From Flavihumibacter solisilvae (lineage in GTDB: Bacteria; Bacteroidota; Bacteroidia; Chitinophagales; Chitinophagaceae), in assembly GCF_000814475.1 (NCBI RefSeq), contig NZ_JSVC01000006.1:62001-126000 (forward strand): DNA of 64,000 bases. Direction: 5' to 3'. Below, one piece after another: positions 1-8,963 of this stretch (position 1 is its first letter; each line of letters opens with the position of its first letter). The position numbers and the translations under genes were made by a program. Below the pieces are notes generated by a model. The model saw only the letters and a list, made by a program, of their open reading frames with translations. It was not told the origin of the DNA and searched no databases.

Positions 1-2511
1 CGGCATGAACTCGCCACAAAGCAACAGGTCAATTTTTCCATCCTTGTTGAGGTCCGCAAACTTCGCATCCGTAACCATTCCCACATTATCCATTGGCGAA
101 GTGACCGCCGTAAATTTTCCCTTCCCATCATTCTGCAGTAAATAACTGCGCGGGCTAAGCGGATAATTGCCGGGAATGACCCTGCTTCCCACGAATAAAT
201 CAAGATCGCCATCATTGTCGTAGTCGCCTGCCACAATACATGACTTACTCCCACCTGTCACAACCGGCAAATGTTCTTTTGTCAGCACCAGGTTGCCTTT
301 GCCGTCGTTAAGAAACAGTTCGTCCTGCAGCGGTGCTGATTCCGGCTCTATCACCGTATACCCACCTTTGCCCACATACAGGTCTGCAAAACCATCACCA
401 TTAGCATCAAAGAACAAAGCAGCGGAAGTAATGGCAATATTCTCGTCACCAAGGTAAGGCCCCTTCACGGGTGCAAACTTCCCGTTGGCCTGCTGCAAAT
501 ACAGCATGCAGGTTTTGCTTTTATCACCACTGATGAACATATCTTCCAACCCATCCCTGTTCACATCTCCCTTGGCGATCACTGGCCCTGCCTTCGAATA
601 CATGAACAACATCAGCAGCTGCCGCTTGAAATCATTCTCCATAAAATCCTCGTGCCTGTAGTCAAGTACCCCACTGGCCAGCTTAAACATCGCCGGCTTC
701 GCAGCGGGTACGGACTCTTTTGGCTGTCCACCCTTATATTCCACTGTGAGAACCTGGTTTACACCCGCATCATTCATCACATGTATCGTATTATCGGGCC
801 ACACGATCTTCACCGAATCCGCAGCCTTGTTTCTTCCCAGTCCGAAATGAACGGTAGTGGATACACATGACAGGTAGCCCCTGTTTGGATTCACTTCCTG
901 GTACTGCTCACCGCTCTTCGTGTACACATACACTTTTGCACCAACGCCATGAAGATTTTTGTCTTTGTATTTTAACCGGATAGCCATCCAGGGTGACTGG
1001 CTCCTTTCCCTGCTTGTATTCTTAAACACCGATGCACGGTCATTAAGATTATTTACAACAAGATCGAGGTCGCCGTCATTGTCAAGGTCCGCATAAACGG
1101 CGCCGTTGGACAAACCCTGTTTATTAATGCCCCACTCCTTTTTCACATTGGTAAAAGTAAGGTCGCCATTGTTGCGGTAGATATAACCCGACAATAAGGT
1201 CACAGGCATTGCCTTGACAAGGTCCATCAACTGCACCGGCTCGCGGTCAATTGCCTTTTTTACTTTGTAATCACCACGATATTTCAGGAAGTCCTTATTG
1301 GTATAATCACGCATGTACCCGTTTGTCACAAACAGGTCTTTGTAGCCATCATTATCAAAATCGGCGAAGAGCGGCGTCCAGCTCCAGTCGGTATTAGATA
1401 CGCCAGCAGCCTGCGCGATCTCACTGAACGTGCCATCACCATTATTCAGCTGCAGCATGTTCCGCATATACTGGTTGTGAAGATCCTGCGACACCATCAG
1501 TTCAAATGACTCGTAGTTCTCCTGCAGCTGCAGCAGTTTCTGCCGCCTGTTGTCTTCTGGCAGCATATCAAGCGTGTACACATCGGGCAATCCGTCATTG
1601 TTGAAATCCGCGATATCAACTCCCATCGAAAACTGCGACATATGGCGGAAACAGTTTTTCGCATCTTCTGTAAAAGTACCGTCACGATTATTCACATACA
1701 TACAATCCGGTTCGTTGTAATCGTTAGTAACATAAATGTCCTGCCAGCCATCTTTGTTGATGTCGGTGATCGCGAGGCCAAGACCGAAAGTGAGTGGGTA
1801 TTGACGGATGCCGGCTTTTTGTGAGACATCAACAAAATGGCCGTCCCGGTTCTCCATCAGTTTATTACCCGCCAGCTCGTCTGTTTCATTCCTGAATTTA
1901 GCGAGTTCAAGATTGTCAATCTTTTTGGTGCTGTGGTTAAGCTGGAACATATCCAGGTCGCCATCATTATCATAATCGAAGAAGGCGGCCTGTGTACTAT
2001 AGCTCACAATATCGAGGCCGTAAGACTTTGCGCTTTCCACGAACTTCAGGTTGCCCTGGTTAACGAACAACTCGTTTTTCCGTTGCTCATCGGTGCCATT
2101 TCCCGAATAACAGATATAGATGTCCAGTAAACCGTCGCCATTCACGTCCGCCATGGTAACGCCGGTCTTCCAGCCATCTTTTCTGCCCGCAAGTCCTGGT
2201 GAAGCGTCTTTGGTAATATCCCTGAACCTGAGATTCCCCAGGTTCAGGTATAATTTATTAGGTCCCATGTTGGCGGTGAAGAAGAGATCGTCGAGGCCGT
2301 CGTTGTTGATATCGCCAACTGCGACTCCACCGCCGTTGTAGAAGTATTCGTAAGAAAGAACATTCAGCTTTTCCGTTTCATCGATCTCATTGCGGAACTC
2401 TATCCCGGTGCCTTTCGACGGCAATAACTGGAACAGGGTTTCCTGCGCATTAGCACCCAGGGCGGAAAAACAGGAAAGCACGGATAATAATAGCGTTGTT
2501 CTTGTTTTCAT
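1..2511 (-). CDS. VCBS/FG-GAP repeat protein with ASPIC/UnbV domain (partial, 3' end outside window)
   Basis: The frame is open from an ATG at 2511 to the left edge (837 codons, no stop), so the C-terminus is missing. The N-terminus is a signal peptide ending near ALGANAQ, so the protein is exported. It then shows many FG-GAP/VCBS calcium-binding repeats of the form D-x-N-x-D-G-x-x-D-L (for example VGDINNDGLDDLF and ADVNGDGLLDIYI), which build a beta-propeller. Around two thirds along is an ASPIC/UnbV motif (NRGYLS, then HFGLG and IVWPDN). Further FG-GAP repeats follow up to the edge. It lies 12 bp after the SusD gene and is surely the third gene of a SusC-SusD-VCBS operon, an arrangement common in Bacteroidota. 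The likely role is surface or periplasmic ligand binding next to the SusCD importer; the ligand is unknown. Confidence 0.9.
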   Translation of the reverse strand, partial: MKTRTTLLLSVLSCFSALGANAQETLFQLLPSKGTGIEFRNEIDETEKLNVLSYEYFYNGGGVAVGDINNDGLDDLFFTANMGPNKLYLNLGNLRFRDITKDASPGLAGRKDGWKTGVTMADVNGDGLLDIYICYSGNGTDEQRKNELFVNQGNLKFVESAKSYGLDIVSYSTQAAFFDYDNDGDLDMFQLNHSTKKIDNLELAKFRNETDELAGNKLMENRDGHFVDVSQKAGIRQYPLTFGLGLAITDINKDGWQDIYVTNDYNEPDCMYVNNRDGTFTEDAKNCFRHMSQFSMGVDIADFNNDGLPDVYTLDMLPEDNRRQKLLQLQENYESFELMVSQDLHNQYMRNMLQLNNGDGTFSEIAQAAGVSNTDWSWTPLFADFDNDGYKDLFVTNGYMRDYTNKDFLKYRGDYKVKKAIDREPVQLMDLVKAMPVTLLSGYIYRNNGDLTFTNVKKEWGINKQGLSNGAVYADLDNDGDLDLVVNNLNDRASVFKNTSRERSQSPWMAIRLKYKDKNLHGVGAKVYVYTKSGEQYQEVNPNRGYLSCVSTTVHFGLGRNKAADSVKIVWPDNTIHVMNDAGVNQVLTVEYKGGQPKESVPAAKPAMFKLASGVLDYRHEDFMENDFKRQLLMLFMYSKAGPVIAKGDVNRDGLEDMFISGDKSKTCMLYLQQANGKFAPVKGPYLGDENIAITSAALFFDANGDGFADLYVGKGGYTVIEPESAPLQDELFLNDGKGNLVLTKEHLPVVTGGSKSCIVAGDYDNDGDLDLFVGSRVIPGNYPLSPRSYLLQNDGKGKFTAVTSPMDNVGMVTDAKFADLNKDGKIDLLLCGEFMP

Positions 2512-2523
2512 ATTCCATCAAGC

Positions 2524-4122
2524 TTACTGATCCCACCATACCCTGGAGGACCATTTGTCGCCCCCCTGCAGGTTGGCAACACCCATGGCATAACCGGCAG
2601 GATTACTCGTTGCTTCGCCGACAGGATAAGGCTGCCTTCTCGGGATATTTCCCCCGCCAAAATTACCGGGGTAATTCACTGGCGTGAGTTCGGGATAACC
2701 GGAACGTTTCCAGTTGATCCAGGCTTCGCCGAAATTCCACAGGATGCCCGTTGTAGCCCAATACTGGGTATTGATCTGTTCAAGAGCATTGCCGGCATCG
2801 AGCGGGTGGCTTGATGCGTATGCATCTGCCGTTGCATCGGAAACCGCTCCAGCCTTAAAGGCATTGAGCGCCAATATTCCTCCTCTTACACCATTGGCAT
2901 AATGTGTGGCGGCATCCGCACCTACATTCCAAGCCCTTGTAGCTGCTTCAGCGAGCAACAATTCGCTTTCCGCATAAGTGATCGCAAAAGCTGGCTGATC
3001 CCTGCTGGAATAAACTGCAATGCTCGGGCGTGAATATTTACCGATCGGCGTTGCATCGGCCCCCGTTCCTGTTCCACCGGGATAACCGGGAGAATTGGCG
3101 ATATTGAACGCAGATCCGGTATTCAGGTCATACCCGTTTGGTTGTCCAAGCTGTGCAGCGGGTGTACTGTTTCCAGCCAGGGCCTGGTTGTTATTGTTGG
3201 CAAGGCCAGGCTGGGGCACTTCGGCGACCACACTCAGGCGAGGATCATTTTCTGTCTTCAGGTAATCGATCAGGGTTTCACTCCAGCGCACCTGGTAAAA
3301 GTCTATGGTCACGAGCCATGCAGCAACATTCCCGTTACCATAGCCATTAGCGTTGTCTGACTTAATGTATACATCTTCCCCTGCGGCAAGTGTGCCACCG
3401 GCATATGCTTTTTCTGCCCATTGCTGTGCAGTTGCTGCATCCACTTTAACCAGCCGCATCGCGAGCCTGAGCATCAGGGAATATCCGAAGCGTTTCCATT
3501 TTGCCACATCGCCACCGAGTGAAGAAACGTCAGCTGTCGGACTTGCCTTTGACGGATCTATACTACTCAACGCAGCATCCAGGTCGTTGAGCATAGCGGT
3601 ATAAATATCCTGCTGTTTGTCGTACTTCGGCAGGGTGTTTCCGTCCCTCGCCTGCAATGATTCAGTGTACGGGGCATCTCCGTATACATCCGTGATATAC
3701 TGGTAGTTCAACACTTTCATGATGGTCGCAGCTGCATTTATATTCACGAAATCCGGGTCATTGGCTTTGTTGATCAGGATCTCATTTGCAAGTGCGGCTG
3801 ACCGGTAGGCATTGTTCCAGCTGCTTTGCACATACGAGTTCGTATTGCTCGATTCTACATACTTATCGGAATTGGTATAATAGTCGCCAGTTACTGTTGC
3901 CATCGAAAGGATCTGCGCCCAGCCACTCTGGAACAGGATAGGACCGGAATAACCGGTAATAGCCACTTCATAGTTCCGCTGGCTGTTAGACAGGAAATAA
4001 TTCGCATCGAAATTTTCCGGCACGTATTGCGTCGGGTCGGTATTGATCTCATCGAAATCCTTGGTGCATGACGTGGATAGTACCATAAGGCCTAACCCAG
4101 CATATAGAAAGTACTTTTTCAT
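2524..4122 (-). CDS. SusD/RagB-like nutrient-binding outer-membrane lipoprotein
   Basis: This 532-residue protein starts with a lipoprotein signal peptide; the lipobox LSTSC puts the lipidated cysteine at residue 19. The early segment KDFDEINTDPTQY and the late segment with EALINWKRSG-type sequence (EAWINWKRSGYPELTP) are typical of the SusD-like group annotated as SusD/RagB nutrient-binding lipoprotein. The fold is TPR-like, and the protein closes over the SusC barrel to capture ligand at the cell surface. The gene lies 24 bp after SusC and 12 bp before the VCBS protein, all on one strand. The ligand cannot be read from sequence. The pair is divergent from the phosphonate locus, so a shared substrate class is possible but unproven. 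Confidence 0.92.
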   Translation of the reverse strand: MKKYFLYAGLGLMVLSTSCTKDFDEINTDPTQYVPENFDANYFLSNSQRNYEVAITGYSGPILFQSGWAQILSMATVTGDYYTNSDKYVESSNTNSYVQSSWNNAYRSAALANEILINKANDPDFVNINAAATIMKVLNYQYITDVYGDAPYTESLQARDGNTLPKYDKQQDIYTAMLNDLDAALSSIDPSKASPTADVSSLGGDVAKWKRFGYSLMLRLAMRLVKVDAATAQQWAEKAYAGGTLAAGEDVYIKSDNANGYGNGNVAAWLVTIDFYQVRWSETLIDYLKTENDPRLSVVAEVPQPGLANNNNQALAGNSTPAAQLGQPNGYDLNTGSAFNIANSPGYPGGTGTGADATPIGKYSRPSIAVYSSRDQPAFAITYAESELLLAEAATRAWNVGADAATHYANGVRGGILALNAFKAGAVSDATADAYASSHPLDAGNALEQINTQYWATTGILWNFGEAWINWKRSGYPELTPVNYPGNFGGGNIPRRQPYPVGEATSNPAGYAMGVANLQGGDKWSSRVWWDQ

Positions 4123-4146
4123 ACATTTTATTTTTTGGTTCAGACC

Positions 4147-7100
4147 TTATTTGTTGAATTTGAAGTTTAGGTTAATACCATAGGATCTTGTGGAAGGCAA
4201 ACTGGTTCCCTCGATACCGGCATAGCGGATATTGGAAGCGAAATTGGCTTCGGGGTCAATATTGTCGCTATGCTTCAGGAGAACGGCCAGGTTTCGTGCC
4301 ACCAGGGTCACCTGGATCGCACTGAAGATCTTCAGTGACGACACGAGGTTCGACGGAAGCGAATAACCAAGTGTCACCTGGCGCAACTTGATATAATCAC
4401 CATCAAGCACAGTTACTGATGTTACGTTGTTTGCCAACGCAGTGTAATAATCCTGTGCACTGGCAGCCTTGGTATTTGGTGTACCGTCGGAAAGTACTCC
4501 CTTGATCACACCATCACGACCTTCGAGCGTTGCCTGGTCCAGTCCTCTTCTCAGTCCATAATACTTCGTGGCAGAAAGGATCTTGTTGCCATAGTTATAA
4601 TCGATCAGGAAAGAGAAGTTGAAATTCTTGTACGTGAGTTCGTTATTCCATCCGCCATAAGTGGTCGGCAGCACGCTACCCATCGGGATCAGTAAACCAC
4701 GTTGCGGCAAGCCTGCTGCATCCACGATCATTTCCCCTTTTTCTGTTTTCGCATAATCATAAGCGAGGATCTGCGGGCCGGGATATCCTTCCACGAATGC
4801 CGTAATTGCATTTCCGAGTGTTGCCCGGTTCTGACCGAGGTTCTGGTTGTTTCCGGCAGGATCAGTATGAAGGATCTTATTATTTACATATGTAAAGTTG
4901 AAGGTGGATACCCAACTAAAGTCCTTAGACTTAAACGGTGTTCCGATTACCTGCACTTCAACACCGTTATTTCTTGTTGAACCGGTTCCAACCTTACCGG
5001 TGTTGGCACCTGTAGATGGACTGTAAGTAGCCGGCATGATCTCATTCTTGGTTTCCTTGGTGTACAAAGCAACATCAAGGTTCAAACGGCTGTTGAAGAA
5101 CCGTAGGTCTAATCCAACCTCATATTCTGTCGTTACGAAAGGCTTGAGGAACAGGTTTGGAAGATCAGTACTGAATGATCCGACCGGAACTCCACCGAGC
5201 GGACTACCAAGAGAGTAATACAACGCGGTCTGGTAGGCTTCATTCAACTCGCCACTGGTTTGTGCAAATGACATTCTCAACTTCCCGAAATTCATCTTAT
5301 CGAGGCTCAGGAGGTCACTGAAGATGAAGCCTGCTGAAACGGACGGCGTAAAGATGGTGTTGTTGTCTGTCGGAAGCGTGGAGTAGGCATCATAACGGCC
5401 AGTGGTGGAAAGGGTCAGGAATTTCTTATAAGAAAAATCAATTGTATAGTAGGCCGACTGCACTTCTGTTTTCCAGAAGTCGTAATTGTCGTTCGGGTTA
5501 GTACGTGGATTCCTGGTATTGCTGAGCGTGTACTGGTAGGGCACAATGAAATTTGAACCGGCCACAGCTACTTTCTCATACTGGTTCTTCCTGATGTTTC
5601 CGCCTATTGCCGCATCCAGTGAAATATCGTCTGTGAGGTTGTGGTTCACACCGATCAGTCCGTCCCAGTTCAGTTCGAACAATTGGGTGGAAGCCTGGTC
5701 CTGCAGGTTACCATGCTGGTCCTGGGTATATGCGGTACCCCAAGGCTCAACCTTTTTCAGCCTGTCGTTGGTGATGTCATAACCCACGCGGGCCTGGGCA
5801 TAAAGCCAGTCCGTAAAATTATATCTCACCGCGCCGGAAGTTATCCATCTCTTACGTGCCAGGTTGTTCACGTACTGGTTCACTACGAACCAGGGATTGG
5901 AAACATAAATATCGTCGCTGAATACAGTTTCGAAACCTGTAGTAGGATTATATCCCGGTTCAAAGATCCTGTTGTTTACATTGGTGGCCAGGAAAGTGAA
6001 ATTGTTGGGATTCATCGGGCCATCGCTCAATTGTGGCCTGGCTGTGGATTTTTCATCAATATAGTTCACAACCACATTTGCAGTAAGACGCTTGGTGATC
6101 TTCTGTTCCACGTTCAGGTTTGCTGTCACGCGATCGAGACCGCTGTTCCTGAGGATGGATTTGTTTTCCAGGTCAGAAACCGAGAAGCGGAAAGATCCAT
6201 TTTCCCCGCCGCCGAGAACAGCTATCGTATTGGTCAAAGTTGTACCGGTCCGGTAGAAATCCTTGATATTATCCTTCACTGCAGAATAAGGATATGTTTT
6301 ACCATCGAACTGGATCACCTGCGCGCCGTCCAGTCTTTCACCCCAGCTGAAACGGTTTGAGTTCAGGGCTTCAGTCGCAGTACCTGGTCTAACGCCCTGG
6401 GTACCCTGTCCATATTCATACTGCCAGTCAGTAAAGTCAATCGCCTCGTCCGCCATAAAATTCAGGTTATACTCTACGCCGAATGCGTTCCGTTTCCCGG
6501 TTTTAGTCGTGATGAGGATCACACCGTTGGTAGCCCTCGCGCCATATAGTGCGGAGGCCGATTGTCCTTTCAGCACCGTCATGGTTTCGATATCATCCGG
6601 GTTCAGGTTACCAAGGCCATCGCCATTATCCGATCCACCCCACTCGCCGGAAGCGCCACGCTGGGTATTGTCCATCGGCACACCATTAATTACTATCAGC
6701 GGTGAACCACCACTGTTCATGCTGGGCATACCGCGCAGCAGCAGTTTTGAAGTTCCGCCCGGACCACTGTTGGTACCGGTCACTTTCAACCCGGCTACCC
6801 GGCCGGAGAGCGAGTTACCGACATTCACTTCGCGGGCTTTGTTAAGCTCGTCGCCATCAACAGTAGTAACCGCATAGCCCAGCTTCCGCTGGTTCTTAGT
6901 GATTCCGAGAGCCGTTACCACCACCTCACCCAGTTGCTGGGTGTTTAACATCAGCCTGATGGAAATATCGTTTTCGGATTCCCCAACCTGCACCTCTTTC
7001 ATGGTGTATTGGGCGGAAGTGACTTGTAACACGATGCTCCCGGTAGGAACAGTAAGAGTAAACCGCCCGTTGTCATTGGTGGCGGTACCTCCCGGCCTTC

Positions 7101-7236
7101 CTTTTACTTTAACTGTGGCGGCAATGATCGCTGCGCCGGTTGAATCTTCAACTACGACACCGGAGAGTTGCCGCGTCTGTGCTGTTGCAGAGATCCCTGC
7201 AAGTAGGAATAGCAGGAATAGTAGATTGCGTAACAT
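4147..7236 (-). CDS. SusC/RagA TonB-linked outer-membrane protein
   Basis: The 1029-residue product has a signal peptide (to about residue 19, ending ISATAQ), a carboxypeptidase-like beta-sandwich domain (about 22-100), a TonB-dependent plug (about 115-240, with VVTALGITKNQRKLGY and LKGQSASALYGARATNG) and a C-terminal barrel ending in FKFNK, with an aromatic residue near the end as usual. There is no N-terminal STN signalling domain, so it is unlikely to talk to an anti-sigma factor. It is the TonB-powered channel partner of the SusD gene 24 bp downstream. The promoter must lie in 7237-7651, shared with the divergent MFS gene. An ATG at 7236 directly before the signal peptide fixes the start. 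Confidence 0.95.
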   Translation of the reverse strand: MLRNLLFLLFLLAGISATAQTRQLSGVVVEDSTGAAIIAATVKVKGRPGGTATNDNGRFTLTVPTGSIVLQVTSAQYTMKEVQVGESENDISIRLMLNTQQLGEVVVTALGITKNQRKLGYAVTTVDGDELNKAREVNVGNSLSGRVAGLKVTGTNSGPGGTSKLLLRGMPSMNSGGSPLIVINGVPMDNTQRGASGEWGGSDNGDGLGNLNPDDIETMTVLKGQSASALYGARATNGVILITTKTGKRNAFGVEYNLNFMADEAIDFTDWQYEYGQGTQGVRPGTATEALNSNRFSWGERLDGAQVIQFDGKTYPYSAVKDNIKDFYRTGTTLTNTIAVLGGGENGSFRFSVSDLENKSILRNSGLDRVTANLNVEQKITKRLTANVVVNYIDEKSTARPQLSDGPMNPNNFTFLATNVNNRIFEPGYNPTTGFETVFSDDIYVSNPWFVVNQYVNNLARKRWITSGAVRYNFTDWLYAQARVGYDITNDRLKKVEPWGTAYTQDQHGNLQDQASTQLFELNWDGLIGVNHNLTDDISLDAAIGGNIRKNQYEKVAVAGSNFIVPYQYTLSNTRNPRTNPNDNYDFWKTEVQSAYYTIDFSYKKFLTLSTTGRYDAYSTLPTDNNTIFTPSVSAGFIFSDLLSLDKMNFGKLRMSFAQTSGELNEAYQTALYYSLGSPLGGVPVGSFSTDLPNLFLKPFVTTEYEVGLDLRFFNSRLNLDVALYTKETKNEIMPATYSPSTGANTGKVGTGSTRNNGVEVQVIGTPFKSKDFSWVSTFNFTYVNNKILHTDPAGNNQNLGQNRATLGNAITAFVEGYPGPQILAYDYAKTEKGEMIVDAAGLPQRGLLIPMGSVLPTTYGGWNNELTYKNFNFSFLIDYNYGNKILSATKYYGLRRGLDQATLEGRDGVIKGVLSDGTPNTKAASAQDYYTALANNVTSVTVLDGDYIKLRQVTLGYSLPSNLVSSLKIFSAIQVTLVARNLAVLLKHSDNIDPEANFASNIRYAGIEGTSLPSTRSYGINLNFKFNK

Positions 7237-7438
7237 AAGCAGCCCGTTTTGCAGTTTATATATGTGATAGATTCAGTCGCGTCTGCCGTGGGAAAGAAGA
7301 CTATTGCAGTAGCGTGGTATGAGGACCGTTCTTGATTCCGGGCAGATCAGTTTCCCGATTCAAGGGGTAGGGGTCAGAATTGGTATGTTAATTTAACCAA
7401 CTTTCCACACATTTAATTTGCCTGCGGGAAATTTATTT

Positions 7439-7450
7439 GCAAATCGTTGT
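7439..7450. promoter_or_regulatory. Operator-like box GCAA-N4-TTGT
   Basis: GCAAATCGTTGT has half-sites GCAA and TTGT with a 4-bp centre that includes CG. It resembles the other such boxes in the window at 7547, 19887, 19909, 26085 and 46907. It lies about 200 bp upstream of the SusC start. It is the weakest of the set because the CG is one base off centre. Confidence 0.25.
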
Positions 7451-7546
7451 CTACTAGGGTGATTGGTGAGAATTGCAGGCAGAGTGGTGCGGATTATAAG
7501 AGCCAGGTGTAAACGAGTGGCATAACCGAATCAGTGGCCATACCTT

Positions 7547-7560
7547 GCACAATCGTTTGC
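7547..7560. promoter_or_regulatory. LacI-family-operator-like box
   Basis: GCACAATCGTTTGC reads GCAAACGATTGTGC on the other strand. Its 12-base core GCAAACGATTGT is identical to the box at 26085-26096. The layout GCAAnCGnTTGY is that of LacI/GalR-family operators, whose textbook PurR form is GCAAACGTTTGC. It lies about 90 bp before the MFS start. No LacI-family gene is present in the window. Confidence 0.4.
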
Positions 7561-7610
7561 ATGAAATCGGTTCCGGACTTTGCCAGTTTAGACAGTATAC
7601 CTAATTTACA

Positions 7611-7629
7611 TATACTAAACTTTGTTTAC
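7611..7629 (+). promoter_or_regulatory. Shared 19-bp element upstream of the MFS/phnW arm
   Basis: TATACTAAACTTTGTTTAC matches 18 of 19 bases with 19869-19887, which is in the control region of the minus-strand phosphonate operon. A degenerate mirror GTTTAG...TATAC occurs just upstream at 7586-7600. It sits 22 bp before the MFS start codon, where a repressor or activator could act. It is the best candidate for a binding site of the XRE-cupin regulator at 19964-20542. Confidence 0.5.
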
Positions 7630-7651
7630 TATTAGTAATTAAGGTATACCC

Positions 7652-8953
7652 ATGCTGGAAGGAATATTCAACCGATCGAAAGTCTTTTTTTCCGCCTGGT
7701 GCATGCTGGCAGCATTCGGCACCTACTTCTGTATGTACGTATACCGGAAGCCCTTCACAGCGGGTACTTATGCCGGGTTAAGCCTCTGGGGACTTCATTT
7801 CAAAAGCGTCCTGATAATCGCACAGGTGCTGGGATATATGCTGTCGAAGTTCATCGGCATTAAAGTGATCTCGGAACTGCAGCCGGGTCAACGGCAAAAA
7901 CTGATCATCGGCCTTATTTTATTTGCGGAACTGTCATTGGTATTCCTCGGACTGGTTCCTTATCCGTACAACTTTGTTTTTCTCTTCCTGAACGGATTGC
8001 CGCTTGGCATGGTCTGGGGAATTATTTTCAGCTACCTCGAAGGCAGGCGTTTTACCGAAATGCTGGCAATGGGACTCAGCATAAGCCTGATCGTAAGCTC
8101 CGGCATCCTGAAAACGACTTATTTCAATCTCCACGACTGGCTACCGGCTATCTCCGAATTCTGGATGCCCGCCTTCATAGGCCTGTGCTTTTTTCCCCTG
8201 TTCCTGCTTTTCGTCTGGATGCTCTCGGTTATTCCCGCGCCGACTGAAACGGATGTGTTGTTAAGGTCGGAGCGCTTGCCAATGACGCGGACTGAAAAAA
8301 GATCTGCCCTGAACGAATTTGGTTTTGGTCTTTCCTGCCTGGTGATCATTTACAGCCTGCTTGTTACGTTGCGCGATGTGCGTGATAACTTTTCCGTGGA
8401 AATCTGGCAGGAGACCGGCGAAAAATGGGACAATACCGTCTTTTCTAAAACAGAACTTATCACGGGAATTATAGTGCTGGTCGCCGTAGCCTGCCTGTCA
8501 CTTATCCGGAACAATATCAAGGGCTTCTGGGCAACGCAATGGCTCATTGCGCTGGGCGTCCTGATTACCGGCACCAGTACCCTGCTCTTTCAACTCCAGG
8601 TGTTTCCTGCCTACTGGTGGATCCTCTTGCTGGGAATGGGATTGTTCCTGGCATACATCCCCATCCAGGTAGCACTTTTTGAAAGAATGATCGCCATGTT
8701 CAAAATGAAATCCAACGCCGGATTCTTCATCTATATCTGCGATGCCGTCGGCTACCTCGGCAGCGTCGCACTCCTGTTGTATAAAGAAATCTGTATGCCT
8801 GATCTGGGGTGGACAAAAATGCTGATGCGTTACAGCTATGTGCTTACTGTGGCATGCCTTTTCTTCCTCATCCTCTCAGCCTTTTTCTTTAACAGGAAGG
8901 CCGGGGTGAAGGGACCCATTTCCGGCAAACTCGAAAACATTCAATCAACCTAA
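7652..8953 (+). CDS. MFS-type inner-membrane permease (DUF5690-like), candidate phosphonate transporter
   Basis: The 433-residue protein has about twelve hydrophobic helices across its length and no signal peptide. The first helix carries a CMYVYRKPF segment that recalls organophosphate-antiporter (GlpT/UhpT) members of the major facilitator superfamily. I recognise it as the Bacteroidota family catalogued as DUF5690, from memory. The stop lies 10 bp before phnW and both genes read in the same direction, so they form a two-gene operon. The context points to uptake of 2-aminoethylphosphonate or a related phosphonate across the inner membrane. That is useful because no phnCDE- or phnSTUV-type ABC importer is present. 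Substrate and direction of transport are inference. Confidence 0.75.
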   Translation: MLEGIFNRSKVFFSAWCMLAAFGTYFCMYVYRKPFTAGTYAGLSLWGLHFKSVLIIAQVLGYMLSKFIGIKVISELQPGQRQKLIIGLILFAELSLVFLGLVPYPYNFVFLFLNGLPLGMVWGIIFSYLEGRRFTEMLAMGLSISLIVSSGILKTTYFNLHDWLPAISEFWMPAFIGLCFFPLFLLFVWMLSVIPAPTETDVLLRSERLPMTRTEKRSALNEFGFGLSCLVIIYSLLVTLRDVRDNFSVEIWQETGEKWDNTVFSKTELITGIIVLVAVACLSLIRNNIKGFWATQWLIALGVLITGTSTLLFQLQVFPAYWWILLLGMGLFLAYIPIQVALFERMIAMFKMKSNAGFFIYICDAVGYLGSVALLLYKEICMPDLGWTKMLMRYSYVLTVACLFFLILSAFFFNRKAGVKGPISGKLENIQST

Positions 8954-8963
8954 ATACATACTT

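Larger units (their letters stand above)
7237..7651. promoter_or_regulatory. Divergent control region between SusC and the MFS/phnW arm
   Basis: These 415 bases hold no credible gene. They separate the minus-strand SusC (ATG at 7236) from the plus-strand MFS gene (ATG at 7652). Seen in it: two LacI-operator-like boxes (7439-7450 and 7547-7560), the element TATACTAAACTTTGTTTAC at 7611-7629, an odd-centred 13-bp palindrome TTACTATTAGTAA at 7626-7638, and a near-inverted pair GTATACCTAATT (7595-7606) and AATTAAGGTATAC (7637-7649) enclosing it. The AT-rich last 60 bases probably contain the MFS promoter. I found no clean TTG/TAnnTTTG Bacteroidota promoter pair. Confidence 0.6.

Noticed and set aside
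5641-6360. 239-residue open frame on the plus strand inside the first SusC gene
   Set aside because: It is fully antisense to a well-supported SusC gene, has no family motif and no credible start signal; it is a shadow frame.
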